Source of the DNA: DASTOB01 sp035720425
GTDB taxonomy: Bacteria > Chloroflexota > Limnocylindria > Limnocylindrales > CSP1-4
Reading direction: 5' to 3'
Assembly: GCA_035720425.1 (NCBI GenBank)
Contig: DASTOB010000061.1
Location: 1-64,000, forward strand
DNA: 64,000 bases
Below, piece by piece: positions 1-8,010 of this stretch (position 1 is the first letter of the stretch; every line of letters begins with the position of its first letter). The notes under the pieces were generated by a model. The model was not told the DNA's origin and ran no database searches. It saw only the letters and a program-made list of their open reading frames with translations. The position numbers and the translations under genes were made by a program.

Positions 1-141
1 CCCAGCGACGGGTGACGAAATGGTCCCACCACCATGGCGGAGCGGGTGTCCACGGAGCGGTTCAGGGCGGTGCGCGGCGCCACCGGCGGTGACCCGCGGC
101 ACCGCTCGGACTGAGCCGCCGGGTGCGGCCGAACGACGAAC
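1..141. other. window edge, no supported gene
   Basis: These bases lie downstream of the thioesterase stop. The only short reading frame (ATG at 34, 26 codons) has no ribosome binding site and no recognisable product. I see no tRNA-like T-loop here. Confidence 0.4.
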
Positions 142-885
142 TCAGACCTCGAGTCGAGCTCGCACGAGCTCCCCGCCCGTGGCCAGCCGGAGACGATGGC
201 TCCAGGACCGCCCGTCCGGCCACGCCGTCGCGACGAGCTCATCGCCCGGACCGGCGGCGGCGGCGTACTCGAGCCGGTACCGACGCGGCACCTGTCGCGA
301 GACGGACTCGTCCGCGATGGACTCCTCGAGCCAATCGACGTAGGCCGCGTTGTTGACGTGGCCGTTCGGATCCAGTTCGTGCGGCCGAACCCGGAAGCGC
401 CGCGCGACGGCCGCCTCCGGGCCGACGTCCGCGAGCTCGACCCGCCCGATCGGAAAGTCGGCGATCGGATTCGGAAACGCCGCGCCGATCTCCGGCGGGA
501 TCCGGGCGAGTGCACCGCGGCGATCGACGAGCACCCAGTCGGTGTGGATCCACCCGACGACGGCGCCATCGAGGAAGGCCTCGGACCGGCGCCGCGCCCA
601 GACCTTCCGGTGGCCGACCACGTCGGTCGTCAGCTCGAGCGAGGCGCCCATCGGGATCCGTCCGAGAACGGCGACCTCCGCCGCCCGGACGAGCCAGGCC
701 ACGCCGCGCTCCGCGTACCACGCGCGATCGAAGCCGAGGCGCTCCGAGTGGACCCACGCGACGTCCTGGACGTAGCGCAGGAGCGTCGACGCGCGAACGA
801 GGCCGTCGACGCCGGCCTCGTCGAACCGGACACGGTAGGCGTGGCGGAACGGTCGCGAAGCCTGGACCAGATCGTGGGGGGTCAT
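142..885 (-). CDS. acyl-ACP thioesterase (double hotdog)
   Basis: 247 residues, the normal length for bacterial acyl-ACP thioesterases, which release free fatty acids from acyl carrier protein in the cytoplasm. Two hotdog domains are visible: residues about 10-130 and 160-247. The second carries ELDPNGHVNNAAYVDWLEE, with the Asp172-x-Asn174-x-His176 arrangement typical of the family's active-site region. The ATG at 885 was chosen because it forms a 4-base ATGA overlap with the upstream gene's stop and begins just before the first hotdog domain. It is the last gene of a minus-strand operon with two or three unknown proteins. The family call is firm; chain-length preference cannot be read from sequence. 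Confidence 0.85.
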   Translation of the reverse strand: MTPHDLVQASRPFRHAYRVRFDEAGVDGLVRASTLLRYVQDVAWVHSERLGFDRAWYAERGVAWLVRAAEVAVLGRIPMGASLELTTDVVGHRKVWARRRSEAFLDGAVVGWIHTDWVLVDRRGALARIPPEIGAAFPNPIADFPIGRVELADVGPEAAVARRFRVRPHELDPNGHVNNAAYVDWLEESIADESVSRQVPRRYRLEYAAAAGPGDELVATAWPDGRSWSHRLRLATGGELVRARLEV

Positions 886-1583
886 GGCCGCGTGCCGGCG
901 ACGCCCGGGATCGGAACCGGCCGAGCGCGGGCCAGTCCGCGCAGGGTCTCGAGGGCGACGAGGCCGGTTACGCCGGCCGCGCCCCGCAGTCTCGCGAGCC
1001 GGACGAGGCACGAGCGATGGGCGTCGAACACGACGAGCGCGACGGCCAGGTCCACGCCCTCCGCGGCGGCGTTTGCCCGGGCCGTCGCGAGCTGGAGGAG
1101 CACCTCCGGGTTGATGCCTCGTGCGCCCCACTTGCAGTCGTACGCCTCCGGGATCGCCGACTCGATCGTCACGTCGTACGGGTGGATCTCCGACCGGACG
1201 CCGTCGAACAGGATCCGCCGTTCGCGCCTGACCGACGGGCCGGCGCGACGCGCGAGCAGCCGCTCCGTCACGGACTCGACGATCGCGCCGCGGAACTGGC
1301 TGCGCACCGCCTCGCCACGATCGGCGACGCGCAGCGAAACCGCGAGGATCGACTCCGATCGCTCGCGGACGGAGGGATCTGCCCCGTCGGCGAAGAGCGT
1401 GGGGAACATGGTCCGCCACGCGTCCGGGTCGGTCGACTCGCCGTTCATCACGGCCCGCGCAAGGACGCGCTGCGCCGGATTCGCGTCGGCGAGCATGGCA
1501 GCCACCTCGGCAACGAGTGGATCAGCCTGGATCCCGGCATAGACGACGGCCCGCGCGTCGAGCGCCGCGTCCTGGAAGCGCAT
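882..1583 (-). CDS. unknown protein, possible PD-(D/E)XK nuclease fold
   Basis: 233 residues, not recognised as a named family. The middle contains HPYDVTI, then about 11 residues later AYDCKWGARGI. This gives a P-x-D137 ... D149-x-K151 pattern resembling the PD-(D/E)XK nuclease core, followed by an amphipathic helix-like stretch. No signal peptide or membrane segment is seen. It is separated by only 3 bases from the gene upstream and overlaps the thioesterase by 4 bases, so it is co-transcribed with both. The nuclease reading is inference from one motif; a non-catalytic role is equally possible. Confidence 0.55.
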   Translation of the reverse strand: MRFQDAALDARAVVYAGIQADPLVAEVAAMLADANPAQRVLARAVMNGESTDPDAWRTMFPTLFADGADPSVRERSESILAVSLRVADRGEAVRSQFRGAIVESVTERLLARRAGPSVRRERRILFDGVRSEIHPYDVTIESAIPEAYDCKWGARGINPEVLLQLATARANAAAEGVDLAVALVVFDAHRSCLVRLARLRGAAGVTGLVALETLRGLARARPVPIPGVAGTRP

Positions 1584-1586
1584 CGG

Positions 1587-1886
1587 TCAGCTGCGCTCCT
1601 CGAGGGCGACGAGGACGACCTGCGGCAGGGTCGACAGCCAATCGATGGCGCGGTGCGGATCGGCCACGAGGAGCGCCTCTTCGATCGCCCGGTCGACGGC
1701 CGCCTCGATCGGCGGCGTCACGACCTCGGCCCGTCGCTCGGTGCCGACGGCGGTCAGGCGGGCGCCCCACGCGGCCACGAGGTCGGCCACGTACTGCCAC
1801 TCGTCGTCGAGCGGGGCCGCCACGAGGGCGATCGCGTCGAGCGCCTCGGTCGTGCGGGCGGTCAGGGCGTCGACGGTCGGTGGCAT
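1587..1886 (-). CDS. small unknown protein
   Basis: 99 residues, acidic, mostly helical in appearance (many Ala, Leu, Glu; no Cys), with no membrane segment and no motif I recognise. It is the head of the short operon 1886-142 and lies 3 bases before the nuclease-like gene, so the two may work together. A TACGCT -10-like box sits 9 bases before its ATG and there is no ribosome binding site, which fits a leaderless mRNA. Confidence 0.5.
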   Translation of the reverse strand: MPPTVDALTARTTEALDAIALVAAPLDDEWQYVADLVAAWGARLTAVGTERRAEVVTPPIEAAVDRAIEEALLVADPHRAIDWLSTLPQVVLVALEERS

Positions 1887-1895
1887 CGCCGGCCA

Positions 1896-1901
1896 AGCGT
1901 A
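1896..1901 (-). promoter_or_regulatory. leaderless -10 box (TACGCT)
   Basis: On the minus strand TACGCT lies 9 bases before the ATG at 1886. The spacing puts the transcription start at or next to the start codon. No clear -35 is visible. Confidence 0.35.
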
Positions 1902-1980
1902 CGACGGCGGTCGGCCGTTCGCCCCGACTCGGCGAGCGCGGCTTCAGCGACGGCTTCGGCCGCGGCGGAGGGCACGCCGC

Positions 1981-2262
1981 TCAGCGACCGGGCAGCGGGG
2001 AGCGACGAAGGACGATGCGGGCCGATCGGGCCTGGCGTGGGCGTTCGCGGCCGTCGCGGACGCGCTCGATTCGACGGATCAGGGCGAGCAGCCGGCGCCG
2101 CCCGGCCTCGTCCCACGAGCTCGAGTACGTCGACGTCGCCTCGGCCCGAACGAGGGCGGCCTCGCGCCGCAGTCCCGCCTGCTCGAGTTCCATGACGCCA
2201 TCAAGGATCGAGCGGTAGAGACCGGGGAACTCCTCGGCCGGGGGAGACGGATTCTCCATCAC
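1981..2262 (-). CDS. small unknown protein
   Basis: 93 residues starting at GTG 2262, or at the adjacent ATG 2259. The sequence has an acidic N-terminus and an Arg-rich C-terminal third, and looks helical (ILDGVMELEQAGL, then LLALIRRIERVR). No domain recognised. It stands alone between the acylphosphatase and the small-protein operon, with 94 bases to the next gene on the same strand. The frame has coding-like codon use but no homology support from here. Confidence 0.4.
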   Translation of the reverse strand: MMENPSPPAEEFPGLYRSILDGVMELEQAGLRREAALVRAEATSTYSSSWDEAGRRRLLALIRRIERVRDGRERPRQARSARIVLRRSPLPGR

Positions 2263-2352
2263 GATGCAGCATCACCGGTGCGGGTTCCGGGCGGTATAGC
2301 CGAGTCGTTCGGTGCACGACCGCCGATCGGGGTACGGTGCCTACGCGCGGCG

Positions 2353-2368
2353 CCGTACGGACGTACGG
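2353..2368 (-). terminator. possible terminator hairpin after acylphosphatase
   Basis: CCGTAC GGAC GTACGG, a perfect 6-base inverted repeat with a 4-base loop, lies about 20 bases past the acylphosphatase stop. There is no T-tract, as is common in GC-rich genomes, so this is a weak call. Confidence 0.3.
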
Positions 2369-2386
2369 GTCCGGACGCGGTGGAGT

Positions 2387-2695
2387 TCAGTCGCCGCCGT
2401 GCCAGCCGGACCGAATCCGGAACCCGCCGAGGCCCCCGACCGCCGCCTGCCACGTCACGCGAACGTCGTCGACGCGGGCGCCCGGCGGTCCCTCCCGCAG
2501 GCGCTCGAGCAGCGCCTCGAGGCGATCCGGGCTGCCTTCGGCGACGCACCGGACCGTCCCGTCCGGCTCGTTCGCCACCCATCCTTCGAGGCCGAGCGCC
2601 TGGCCCTCGCGGAGCACGAAGAACCGGAACCCGACGCCTTGGACCCAGCCGCGTACGACGGCATCGAGCCGGTGCGCGCCCACGGACGCCCCCAT
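2387..2695 (-). CDS. acyP: acylphosphatase
   Basis: 102 residues, a little longer than the usual 90. Acylphosphatases hydrolyse carboxyl-phosphate bonds of small metabolites such as acetyl phosphate or carbamoyl phosphate in the cytosol. The signature GWVQGVGFRFF is present, containing the phosphate-binding loop and the catalytic Arg. The catalytic Asn is expected in GWVANEPDGTV, which is also present. The ATG at 2695 shares one base with the holB stop (TGATG), so the gene is translated with the holB operon. A confident family call; the physiological substrate is unknown, as for most members. Confidence 0.9.
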   Translation of the reverse strand: MGASVGAHRLDAVVRGWVQGVGFRFFVLREGQALGLEGWVANEPDGTVRCVAEGSPDRLEALLERLREGPPGARVDDVRVTWQAAVGGLGGFRIRSGWHGGD

Positions 2696-3822
2696 CAGGC
2701 TGCGGCGGGCTGCCGTCGCGGCCAGGCGAGAACGAGGCCGTCGGCCACGAGCTCTGGGCTCACGTTCGCCGCGATGAGCTCGCCGGCGCGCCCGATCCGG
2801 ACGAGGAAGGCGGCCAGGGCGGCCGCGTCGAGCCCGGAGGCCGCCCGAACGAGGTCGTCGAGCAGCCCGGGATCCCGGATGCGCTCCGGGTGGCCGAGCG
2901 CCGCGACCGTCAGATCGCGCGTCACGTCCCGCCAGATCGCGAGGAGCGAGTCGGCGGCCCGCCGGCGCTCCGCGGCCGGGATGCGCCCGCGGGACTCCAC
3001 GCCATCGGTCTCCGGCACCGGCCGCGGATCCGCGCCGGGCTCGAGCAGCCGGGCATGCTCGCCCGCACGGGCCACGATCGGCGCGATCGCGTCCAGTCGC
3101 GCCGCCCGGCCGGCATCGAGCAGGTCGAGCAACGACCGCGCGATCTCCCCGCGTGCGAGGACCGCGTCCGGAGCCGCGGCGTAGGCGAGGGCGCGTCCCG
3201 GCCGCCCGCCAGCCAGCCGGGCAAGCCGGGCGGCCGTTGGTGGGTCGGCGACGCCGCGCTCACCGAGCAGCTCCTCGATGTCGCGCGGGCCGACGAGGCC
3301 CAGGCGGATCCGCGCGCAGCGCGAGCGAACCGTGTCGAGCAGCTGGTCCTCCTCGTCGGCGCACAGGATGATCGTGACGCCGCTCGGGGGCTCCTCGAGC
3401 GTCTTGAGCAACGCCGATTGCGCGTCTTCATTGAGCCGATCCGCCTGCTCGAGGATCGCGACGCGGGCGCCACCCTCGACCGGCAGGAGCGCGAGGTCCG
3501 CCGTGAGCCGGCGAACCGTTCCCGGCTCCGCATCGTCGCGCCGGCCGATCCGGATCTGACCTCCTGGACCGCCCGGGGCGAGCCGATGGAGGTCCGGGTG
3601 ATTGCCCGACGCGACCATCCGGCAGGCCCGGCATGACCCGCACGGCCGCTCGGCGCCGGACGCGCCGATGCACAGCAGGCCGCCGGCGAGATCGAGCGCG
3701 AGCGTCGTCTTGCCGACGCCCGAGGGTCCCGCAAGCAGGACCGCGTGCGGCGGTTCCGACGCGAGCATCGACCGAACGGCCGCGGCCGCGGCCGGCTGGC
3801 CGCGCGTGCTCAGCCGGCCCAC
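2695..3822 (-). CDS. holB: DNA polymerase III delta' subunit
   Basis: 375 residues from GTG 3822. This is the clamp-loader subunit that, with tau/gamma and delta, loads the beta clamp at replication forks. Visible parts: a P-loop GPSGVGKTTLALDLAG near residue 25-40, a four-Cys zinc module (C-I-G ... RPCGSCRACRMV), sensor-like ALLKTLEEPPSG, and a C-terminal collar domain. The start lies 4 bases after the stop of the NYN gene, which fits the operon; upstream in-frame sequence is out-of-frame reading of that gene. holB is commonly next to unrelated housekeeping genes, so the operon partners say little about its role. Confidence 0.88.
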   Translation of the reverse strand: MGRLSTRGQPAAAAAVRSMLASEPPHAVLLAGPSGVGKTTLALDLAGGLLCIGASGAERPCGSCRACRMVASGNHPDLHRLAPGGPGGQIRIGRRDDAEPGTVRRLTADLALLPVEGGARVAILEQADRLNEDAQSALLKTLEEPPSGVTIILCADEEDQLLDTVRSRCARIRLGLVGPRDIEELLGERGVADPPTAARLARLAGGRPGRALAYAAAPDAVLARGEIARSLLDLLDAGRAARLDAIAPIVARAGEHARLLEPGADPRPVPETDGVESRGRIPAAERRRAADSLLAIWRDVTRDLTVAALGHPERIRDPGLLDDLVRAASGLDAAALAAFLVRIGRAGELIAANVSPELVADGLVLAWPRRQPAAA

Positions 3823-3826
3823 CGGG

Positions 3827-5677
3827 TCAGGCGGTCTCACCCTCTGGAGACGCCGCCCTGCGCCTGGTCGCGCGGCGCTTCGGTGCCGCCGTCTCCTCCG
3901 CGCTCGAGGCGGCGACGTCCGGCGACGCGTCCGAATCCGCCGCCGGCGTTGTCCGGCGGGTCGTGCGGCGCTTGGGCGTCGGTGCCGCGTCGTCTGGTGT
4001 GGGCGCTGCGGCCGACTCGGTTGCGCCGGCCGAGCCCGCCTTCGCGGTCGTCGTGGTCCGACGAGTCGTCCGGCGCTTCGGGGCCGCGGCCGCCCCATCG
4101 GGTGTTGCCGATGCGGGCGACTCGGTCGCCTCGGAAACGGCCGACGTCGACGTCACCGCGGTCCGACGGGTCGTCCGGCGCTTCGTGGCCGGAGCGGGCT
4201 CATCGGACACCGCCGGTGCGGCCGCCTCGGTCATGTCGGAGGTCACGGGGGGCGAGGTCGGCGTCGGTGCGGGTCGTGGCTTCGACGCGATCTGCGCCCG
4301 CAGCATCGCCTCGAGCTCCGGTGGGACCTCGCTCCACGGTTCCGAGCCGCCGCCGCCGCGTGGCGGTCCGGTCGGCCGATCCCGCCGGACGAACGGTTCG
4401 GATCGGGGCCGATCGCGATCGCGGTCTCGCGCCCCGACGTCCGGGTAGCGGTTGATCCCGCCGCCTCCCCCGCCACGCCCGTAGCGCTCGCGGTCGACGG
4501 CGGCCGAATAGGCGCTCCTGCCGCCCCGGGCGCCGCCACGCCCGGTGCCACGTCCGGCGCCGCCCCCGGCGCGACCGCGGCGCTGCTCGGCGATGAGGTA
4601 CTCGGGAATCTCCGGCTCGTCGAAGTCCTCGTCGTCGAGTGGCTCGAGCCCCGCCGCCGGCGCCATCGGCCGGCCACCGCCGAGCTGCGAATCCCAGACC
4701 GACCCGAATGGTGTGGGGCGCGGCCCGCGGGCGACCGCCGGCTCGACCTCTGCCGCCCGGACCGTCGGCTCCTCGCCGGCGGCCTCGTCGCCCATCATCG
4801 GCTCATCGGTCCGGCCGCGACCGCGGCCCCGACCCCGGCCGCCGCGCCGGCGCCGTCGACGGCGGCCCGCCTCGTCGCCGAGCTCACCGCCTTCGGAGCC
4901 GACCTCGTCGTCGGCTGCGGGCGACGCCTCATCGTCCTCGATCGGCGCCGCCACCCTGGACAGCTTCTCGCCCGGCAGGGCGACGATCGCGCCACCGTTC
5001 GTCGCCGCGACGGCGGCCGTCCTCGACGCTCGCGAACCACGAGAGGCGGCGACGGGCTCCGGCTCGCTGGTTCGGGTTCGGCCGCGACCGCGCCCTCGGC
5101 CGCGCCCCGCCCCGGTCCCCTCGGTCTGCTTGTCCGGCACCTCCGTCATCGACAGGTCCTCGTCGTCGCCGGCCACACGCCGGCCGGATCGCGACGATCC
5201 CTTCTCGACCCGCGCCAGGGCGGTGATGTCGGTGAACTGGTCGGCGACGTCCATGAGGTCCGACGACGTGTTGCCGCGGAAGCTGATCACCTCGACCCGG
5301 ACGCCCATCTCCTGGACCGCCCGGATGGCCGGGGCGAAGTCGCCGTCGCCGGACACGACGATGGCGATGTCGAGGTTCCGCGCCGTCTTCATCATGTCGA
5401 CGACGAGCTCGATATCGAGGTTCGCCTTGACCTTCCCGTCGCCGTACTTGCGGATGTCCTTGCTCACGACCCGGTACCCGTTGCGAGCGAGGAATGAATG
5501 GAAATTGCGCTGGTTCTCGTTGTCCGGGTCGAGACCGGTGTACGCGTAGGCGCGGACCAGGTCGCGACCGGCCGAGGCCGACTTCAACAGCGTGACGTAG
5601 TCGATGTCCACGCCGGCCGCCTTGGCCGCGTAGAAGATGTTCGCCACGTCAACGAAGACGGCGACGTTCTTGCTCAC
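3827..5677 (-). CDS. NYN-domain (LabA/DUF88-like) protein with RG-rich and KRRTTRR-repeat tail
   Basis: 616 residues from GTG 5677, preceded by a GAGGAG ribosome binding site. Residues 1-155 are a NYN/PIN-like domain: VAVFVDVANIFY (Asp10, Asn13), LDIELVVDMM and IVVSGDGDFAPAI (Asp111, Asp113), the acidic set expected of a metal-dependent RNase. Residues about 170-616 are low-complexity: GRGRGRGRG runs, two further Arg/Gly blocks, and four KRRTTRR-type repeats near the C-terminus. Such tails often bind RNA, as in the scaffold region of RNase E. It sits between a GNAT gene and holB. The nuclease role is family knowledge; RNA scaffolding is inference. Confidence 0.8.
   Translation of the reverse strand: MSKNVAVFVDVANIFYAAKAAGVDIDYVTLLKSASAGRDLVRAYAYTGLDPDNENQRNFHSFLARNGYRVVSKDIRKYGDGKVKANLDIELVVDMMKTARNLDIAIVVSGDGDFAPAIRAVQEMGVRVEVISFRGNTSSDLMDVADQFTDITALARVEKGSSRSGRRVAGDDEDLSMTEVPDKQTEGTGAGRGRGRGRGRTRTSEPEPVAASRGSRASRTAAVAATNGGAIVALPGEKLSRVAAPIEDDEASPAADDEVGSEGGELGDEAGRRRRRRRGGRGRGRGRGRTDEPMMGDEAAGEEPTVRAAEVEPAVARGPRPTPFGSVWDSQLGGGRPMAPAAGLEPLDDEDFDEPEIPEYLIAEQRRGRAGGGAGRGTGRGGARGGRSAYSAAVDRERYGRGGGGGGINRYPDVGARDRDRDRPRSEPFVRRDRPTGPPRGGGGSEPWSEVPPELEAMLRAQIASKPRPAPTPTSPPVTSDMTEAAAPAVSDEPAPATKRRTTRRTAVTSTSAVSEATESPASATPDGAAAAPKRRTTRRTTTTAKAGSAGATESAAAPTPDDAAPTPKRRTTRRTTPAADSDASPDVAASSAEETAAPKRRATRRRAASPEGETA
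3862..4190 (-). repeat. in-frame KRRTTRR-encoding repeats
   Basis: Four copies of a basic heptad (KRRTTRR, last copy KRRATRR) spaced about 25-35 residues apart by acidic Ala/Pro/Ser/Thr linkers, forming the C-terminal end of the NYN protein. The repeat is conserved at peptide level more than in the linkers. Confidence 0.7.
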
Positions 5678-5741
5678 GATGGCTCCTCGAATGGGGTTGG
5701 GTGCGCGGCGCCGGCGCGGGCTCGCAGCTCGGCGCGCGCGT

Positions 5742-6203
5742 TCATCGGGGTCGTCGGGCGGCGGCCCCGGCCGCCACGACGGTTCGCTCGGTGATGGTTC
5801 GGGTCGACGTGAATCCCTGGCGCTCGAGGCGGGCACGGACCGCCGGATCCTCCGGTTGAGCCGCCTCCACGACGGTGCAGCCCTTGTTGCTCGCCGACCG
5901 GAGCACCTCCTCGAGCAGCACGTCGGTGACGCGATCTGCATCGTGAGCCGGATCGACGACCAGGAGGTCCACCGTTCCGACGAACCCGCCCGCCTGGACG
6001 GATGGCCGGAGCGCCAGGACGGCCCCGCCGACGACGACCCGCCGCGCTTCCGCGACGAAGATGCTGGCCTGCGGAAGGTAGACCATCTGGCGGAGCAGAT
6101 CCGCGGCGTCGAGCGGGCTGTCGCCACGGCCCATCCCGCCGTCGCTCAGCGCGACGAGGCGATCGATGTCCGTGATTCGGGCCGCTCGGACCAGGTATTC
6201 CAC
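5742..6203 (-). CDS. GNAT-family N-acetyltransferase
   Basis: 153 residues from GTG 6203. The GNAT fold transfers an acetyl group from acetyl-CoA to an amine. Seen here: an N-terminal VRAARITDIDRLVAL strand-helix, SIFVAEARRVVVGGAVL (beta 2-3), and VGTVDLLVVDPAHDADRV, the usual beta-4 strand leading to the CoA loop, ending in LERQGFTSTRT. The CoA loop lacks the usual Gly-x-Gly, so acceptor and activity are uncertain. An ATG at 6296 would add 31 Arg/Pro-rich residues without family resemblance, so I prefer the GTG. It heads the minus-strand operon with the NYN gene (64-base gap). Confidence 0.65.
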   Translation of the reverse strand: MEYLVRAARITDIDRLVALSDGGMGRGDSPLDAADLLRQMVYLPQASIFVAEARRVVVGGAVLALRPSVQAGGFVGTVDLLVVDPAHDADRVTDVLLEEVLRSASNKGCTVVEAAQPEDPAVRARLERQGFTSTRTITERTVVAAGAAARRPR

Positions 6204-6350
6204 GCCGACGGGTCGTACCTCACAGAGGGGGCGACGTCCTCCTGCGACCGCCTTTGCCGGGGCCGGCTCAAGGCTGCTCCGATACCGCGGCCGCACGGGG
6301 TGGCGAGCGACATGCGCTCGACAGCCACGCCCGGGTCACGCGGACCGGTA

Positions 6351-6378
6351 TTGCATTCGGTGCGCCGGTGCCTATGAT
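6351..6378 (+). promoter_or_regulatory. promoter of the liv-type operon and long leader
   Basis: TTGCAT (6351-6356), 16-base spacer, TATGAT (6373-6378). This would give a leader of about 235 bases before the ATG at 6619, ending in an AGGAGG ribosome binding site 7 bases upstream of the start. The 415-base gap 6204-6618 holds no gene. The leader is GC-rich and could be structured, but I recognise no riboswitch in it. Confidence 0.5.
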
Positions 6379-6618
6379 ACGGCATCGCTTCGGCGGCCAC
6401 CTGCGCGCCGTCCGAACGCGGAGACCTGCGCCGTCACCGCCACGCACCGCAGCTCCAGCCGCCCTTCCGCGACCAGGCCGCCAACGGCCCGGGAAGCGCC
6501 ACGGCGACGGGCAATTGGGCACCGGGGACGCGCGAGGGGCCGCTGTTCGGGACGGCTCCGGGAGGCACCGACCGAGGTCGCTCCGGGATCCGGAGAGACC
6601 GGCTTAGGAGGAGATTGG

Positions 6619-7914
6619 ATGAAACTGTCCAAGGTAGGGGCGCTCGCCGCAGCGGCGGTGTTCGTCTTCACCGCGTGCACCAGCCCGGGCGCCACGACGG
6701 CCCCCAGTGACGGCGGAACGGGCAGCCGCCCAGACGCCTGCGAAGGCAAGACCGGAACGAGCAGCAGCGAGATCCACGTCTACTCGGCGTTGCCGCGGCA
6801 GGGCTCGAACAAGGCCCAGACGGACGCGCTCGTCGAGTCGATTCGCGATGCGCTGGAAGGCCAGAAGGTCGGCGACTTCACGATCAAGTACACGGACCTC
6901 GACGACTCGTCCGCGGCCGCCGGCGGCGACTGGGACGGCGCGCAGGCCCAGGCCAACGCGACGACCGCGGCGAACGACCCGGACGCGATGATCTTCATCG
7001 GTCACTTCAACTCCGGCGCCGCGAAGCTGACGATCCCGATCCTCAACGCCGCGTGCCTCGTCATGATCAGCCCGGCCAACACGTATCCGGGCCTGACCAA
7101 GGAAGTCGCGGGCGTCACGGAGCCGGGTGAGCCGGCCAGCTACTACCCCGAGGGCTTCCGCAACTACACCCGCGTCATCGCGACCGACGACGCCCAGGGC
7201 GGCGCCGGCGCGGCGTGGGCCAAGGAGCTCGGGGCGACGAAGGCCTACGTCCTCGACGACACGCAGGTCTATGGCAAGGGCCTCGCCCGCGCCTGGGCTC
7301 TCGCGGCCGCCGATCTCGGGATCGAGGTCGTCAGCGCCGGCGGGACGAGCGAAGGATTCGACGCGAAGGCCACGGACTACGCGGCGCTCGCGCAGAAGAT
7401 CAAGGACTCCGGCGCCGACTTCATCTACATCGGCTCGATCACGGGTCAGAACACCGGCAAGCTGTGGAAGGACCTCCGGGCCGCCATGCCGGACATCTCG
7501 ATCATGTCCGGTGACGGCGTGTTCGAGGCGGCCTGGTACGAGGGCGCGGGCGATGCCGGCAACGGCACGTACCTCACCTTCGGCGGTGTCGGCCCGAACG
7601 AGCAGACCTCCGACGCCGGCAAGAAGTGGGTGGCCGACTATCGCGCCGCCCACAACGGCGAGGATCCGCCCGTCTACGGCATCTACGGGGCCGCAGCCGC
7701 GCAGGTCGCCCTCGATGCGCTCAACCGCGCCGAGGTGAAGAACGATCGGTACTCGGTCCTCCAGGCGGTCTTCGCGACCAAGGACTTCGCGTCCTACCTA
7801 GGAACGATGTCGATCGACGAGAACGGCGACAACACGCTGTCCGAGGCCACGGGCTACCGGGTCGTCGACAGCTGGCCGCCGGCATTCGAGAAGGTGCTCG
7901 TCGCGCCCGAGTGA
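6619..7914 (+). CDS. branched-chain amino-acid-type ABC transporter substrate-binding lipoprotein
   Basis: 431 residues. The N-terminus MKLSKVGALAAAAVFVFTAC is a lipoprotein signal with Cys20 as the acylation site, so the protein is tethered outside the membrane. The rest is a Peripla_BP_6/Leu-Ile-Val-binding fold: VYSALPRQGSNKAQTDALV, MIFIGHFNSGAAKLTIPIL, RVIATDDAQGGAGAAWAKE and YVLDDTQVYGKGLA. Start chosen on the AGGAGG box and signal peptide. It is the first gene of the five-gene importer. The ligand could be branched-chain amino acids, other amino acids, urea or amides; sequence alone does not decide. Confidence 0.88.
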   Translation: MKLSKVGALAAAAVFVFTACTSPGATTAPSDGGTGSRPDACEGKTGTSSSEIHVYSALPRQGSNKAQTDALVESIRDALEGQKVGDFTIKYTDLDDSSAAAGGDWDGAQAQANATTAANDPDAMIFIGHFNSGAAKLTIPILNAACLVMISPANTYPGLTKEVAGVTEPGEPASYYPEGFRNYTRVIATDDAQGGAGAAWAKELGATKAYVLDDTQVYGKGLARAWALAAADLGIEVVSAGGTSEGFDAKATDYAALAQKIKDSGADFIYIGSITGQNTGKLWKDLRAAMPDISIMSGDGVFEAAWYEGAGDAGNGTYLTFGGVGPNEQTSDAGKKWVADYRAAHNGEDPPVYGIYGAAAAQVALDALNRAEVKNDRYSVLQAVFATKDFASYLGTMSIDENGDNTLSEATGYRVVDSWPPAFEKVLVAPE

Positions 7915-7943
7915 TCGGCGCGCGAACGCCACGCCACTGACGG

Positions 7944-7971
7944 CGGGGGCGGACCACCCGGTCCGCCCCCG
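7944..7971 (+). terminator. strong hairpin between binding protein and permease
   Basis: A perfect 12-base-pair stem (CGGGGGCGGACC and GGTCCGCCCCCG) with the 4-base loop ACCC, 30 bases after the binding-protein stop. There is no T-tract. Such hairpins usually stabilise the 5' mRNA fragment or partly terminate, giving more binding protein than membrane subunits. Confidence 0.7.
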
Positions 7972-8010
7972 CTCGCTATCCCCGGAGTCCCACGGAGAAC
8001 TGCGCACTCC

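Noticed and set aside
34..114. 26-codon frame at the left edge
   Set aside because: No ribosome binding site, promoter or recognisable product.
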